A DNA stretch of 64,000 bases. Source: Nocardia anocheti. GTDB lineage: Bacteria > Actinomycetota > Actinomycetes > Mycobacteriales > Mycobacteriaceae. A model generated the notes under the pieces. That model was not told where the DNA came from. It worked only from the letters and a program-made list of their open reading frames with translations, and did no database searches. The position numbers were made by a program, and so were the translations under genes. The stretch lies in NCBI RefSeq assembly GCF_029675105.1, contig NZ_JAQQFV010000008.1:331975-395974 (forward strand), written 5' to 3'. This document shows positions 62,575 to 64,000 of this stretch, piece after piece (the stretch's first letter is position 1; every line of letters starts with the position of its first letter).

Positions 62575-63383
62575 AGCAGCGAGAACCCCCGGCCCTGCGC
62601 GTTCTGCTGCGACTTCGACCCGGGCTGGGTGGTGATCACCGCCAGTTCGGCGCCCGCGGCTTGCGCCTCCGCCAGCCGCGCCGACAGAAGTGCCGTCTGC
62701 ACTCCGCGCCGCCGATGCTCGGGCAATGTCGCCGCACCAGCGAGCGCCGCCACACCCTCGGCAACCCGCATGCTCGCCGCACCGGCGGGCACGCCGTCAC
62801 GGAAGGCGAGATAGCGGCGAGTGTTGTTGGTGGAAGCCATATCCCGCATCACCGCGGCGATCGCCTCACGCGGAAACTCCTCGTGCGACTCCACCCCTTC
62901 GTCATCGGGGTGCGCGAACCCCTCGACCACCACGTCGAGCCAGGTCCCCAAGTCGTCGGCCTCGTCCAGCCGCACCTCCACCCCGGCAGGCGCGTCCCAA
63001 CTCCGCCCACCCACCTCCACACCCAACACGTTCTCGAACGACACCAACCGATACCCCCGCCCGGTCAACTCCACCCCGATCCGCGGATCCGCGAGATGCG
63101 CCAACTCCACCTGCACCGGCACCCCCACCGCCGCATGAGCCCGCTCGATCTCCTCCCACTCCCCCGCCGACGGCACCCCACCGAACCCCACCCCCACCAC
63201 CTTGTTCAACGGCGACCCCACCCCCGCGAAACACGCCGCCCCACCGGCGAACTCCCGCACGAACCCCGCCCCTCCCCGCCCCTTCGCCACCTCGGCCGCT
63301 CCGGCAATGGCCGCAGCCTCCAACCTCTCCACCCGAGCCGCCAACTCGACCCCACAGAACAACGTCGCCACAGATTCACCCAT
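62541..63383 (-). CDS. GNAT-family N-acetyltransferase
   Basis: 280 residues from ATG at 63383. The C-terminal GNAT domain (about 150-280) has the acetyl-CoA loop LPEHRRRGVQTALLSARLAEA (about 223-243) and the TQPGSKSQQNAQGRGFSLLYTRAVLVKE tail. The N-terminal half (LFCGVELAARVERLEAA and GVGSPLNKVVGVGFGG) is the substrate domain of a two-part GNAT. It overlaps the YdeI-like gene convergently. Codon use is strongly GC-biased (C-runs on the plus strand). The acceptor is unknown. Confidence 0.85.
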   Translation of the reverse strand: MGESVATLFCGVELAARVERLEAAAIAGAAEVAKGRGGAGFVREFAGGAACFAGVGSPLNKVVGVGFGGVPSAGEWEEIERAHAAVGVPVQVELAHLADPRIGVELTGRGYRLVSFENVLGVEVGGRSWDAPAGVEVRLDEADDLGTWLDVVVEGFAHPDDEGVESHEEFPREAIAAVMRDMASTNNTRRYLAFRDGVPAGAASMRVAEGVAALAGAATLPEHRRRGVQTALLSARLAEAQAAGAELAVITTQPGSKSQQNAQGRGFSLLYTRAVLVKEV

Positions 63384-63452
63384 GCTCCACTTATATCCCC
63401 GCTGTCCAGCGAGTTTCCGCCAACCCGGGCTACGCACTGGGAGGATCGTCAG

Positions 63453-63848
63453 GTGAAGAAGCGTTACGGTGCTGTTCCAGACCCGTCGGCCAAGCACCCG
63501 ATCGACATGACCGACCGGGAGTTTTTCGCCGAGTTCGCCAAGAGGACTGGGCTCTACATCGGCTATACCGATCTGCGCGGCGTGGTGACCTACATCGAGG
63601 GTTACGACATGACCTGTCGGCGGCGCGGTGAACCTGGGCTGAGCGGATGGCACGAATGGCTGATTCGGTATCAGAACCTGGAGCAAAGCCCCTTGGCGTG
63701 GTGGTCACAGATACAAGGGATCGCGCTCCCCGATCACGACTGGGTGAGTCCTCTCACCAAGGATCAGGAGACCATCGTTCTCACAGTGCTTTTCGACCTG
63801 CTCGACACTTTCCTCGCCGAGCGGGAGTCCGCGCAACAGGTGTCTTGA
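63453..63848 (+). CDS. Hypothetical protein, 131 residues
   Basis: GTG start at 63453 with a GGAGG ribosome site. The protein has a basic N-terminus, TDREFFAEFAKRTGLYIGYTDLRGVVTYIEGYDM (about 20-53), then WHEWLIRYQNLEQSPLAWWSQIQGIALPDHDW and an acidic helical tail (TVLFDLLDTFLAERESAQQ). I do not recognise a family. The aromatic and acidic make-up resembles small immunity-type proteins, but no toxin gene is next to it. It is followed by a terminator. Confidence 0.7.
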   Translation: MKKRYGAVPDPSAKHPIDMTDREFFAEFAKRTGLYIGYTDLRGVVTYIEGYDMTCRRRGEPGLSGWHEWLIRYQNLEQSPLAWWSQIQGIALPDHDWVSPLTKDQETIVLTVLFDLLDTFLAERESAQQVS

Positions 63849-63851
63849 CGC

Positions 63852-63888
63852 GAACGGCGTGGCCCGCAGGTGCCGGGTCACGCCGTTC
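63852..63888. terminator. Bidirectional terminator-type hairpin
   Basis: GAACGGCGTG (63852-63861) pairs with CACGCCGTTC (63879-63888), with a nested CCCG/CGGG pair inside. It lies between the convergent hypothetical gene and hsaF. Confidence 0.75.
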
Positions 63889-63900
63889 AGGTGAGGTGGA

Positions 63901-64000
63901 TCAGGCCGTGGCGGCTTCGCGCTGGAGTTCGAGGGCGATGTCGATGAGTTGGTCTTCTTGGCCGCCGACGAGTTTGCGTTGGCCCGCGCGGACGAGCATT
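63901..64000 (-). CDS. hsaF: HsaF, 4-hydroxy-2-oxo acid aldolase, C-terminal end (truncated)
   Basis: Only the last 33 residues are in the window: LVRAGQRKLVGGQEDQLIDI and so on, to the stop at 63901. The GQRKLVGGQEDxxxDIALEL ending is the conserved C-terminus of the DmpG/HsaF aldolases. HsaF cleaves the hydroxy-oxo acid derived from the HsaD product into pyruvate and an aldehyde passed to HsaG. The rest of the gene lies beyond the window. Confidence 0.8.
   Translation of the reverse strand, partial: MLVRAGQRKLVGGQEDQLIDIALELQREAATA

Noticed and set aside
62661..63452. Upstream extension of the 131-residue hypothetical protein
   Set aside because: It is a Pro/His-rich reading antisense to the GNAT gene. 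The GTG at 63453 has a GGAGG site and normal composition.

Overview
The window is GC-rich (about 70%) actinobacterial DNA. Its genes match, one for one and often in the same local order, the cholesterol-catabolism region of Mycobacterium tuberculosis (roughly Rv3493c to Rv3574). Rhodococcus-type features are also present (FadD19, Ltp3 and Ltp4, used for C24-branched sterols), together with an EspR-like regulator and KstR/KstR2 operators. I read it as a chromosomal segment of a Mycobacteriales member, most likely Nocardia or Rhodococcus-like. No rRNA, tRNA or CRISPR array was seen.

Layout. (1) 1-8937, minus strand: mce4 sterol importer, yrbE4A-yrbE4B-mce4A-F plus a truncated Mce-associated gene, with a KstR box upstream. 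(2) 9262-14206: hsd4A, fdxD, fadE26, fadE27. A TnpB element sits between hsd4A and its apparent KstR promoter. (3) 14238-16706: a Doc/RHH toxin-antitoxin pair and a divergent TetR/FAD-monooxygenase pair with a four-copy operator array. (4) 16786-30771: side-chain degradation, with fadD19/echA19, a VOC protein, an ECF sigma factor, a KstR-controlled FadD, an Rv3520c-like oxidoreductase, a DUF35-ltp4-ltp3-LLM-KSI-like operon, cyp125 and fadA5. (5) 30868-34613: an accessory island with an EspR-like regulator, an ImmA/IrrE peptidase, a MAB_1171c-type membrane protein and a secreted Gly-Ser-Ala repeat protein. (6) 34814-52012: the KstR2 regulon for rings C and D (two SDRs, echA20, ipdA, ipdB, ipdC, a molybdopterin oxidoreductase, fadA6, kstR2, ipdF, fadE30, fadD3, an EchA13-like hydratase, fadE31-33). 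(7) 52124-54685: MarR/MFS pair and a frameshifted DUF427 gene. (8) 54686-59908: kshA with an Rv3527-like partner, divergent from hsaA-hsaD-hsaC-hsaB for rings A and B. (9) 59963-64000: unrelated metabolic and hypothetical genes, then the 3' end of hsaF.

Together the genes cover sterol import (Mce4), side-chain oxidation and CoA activation (Cyp125, FadD19), side-chain beta-oxidation and aldol cleavage (FadE26/27, EchA19, Hsd4A, FadA5, Ltp3/4), ring opening (KshA, HsaA-D, HsaF) and degradation of the propionyl-hexahydroindanone remnant (FadD3, FadE30, EchA13-like, IpdF, FadA6, EchA20, IpdC, IpdAB). Eleven KstR-type sites (nine good, two weaker) and three KstR2 palindromes support this as two regulons. 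The accessory genes (TnpB, Doc module, EspR/ImmA island, molybdopterin enzyme, palindromic insert at 24037-24127) are the parts not explained by the known pathway.
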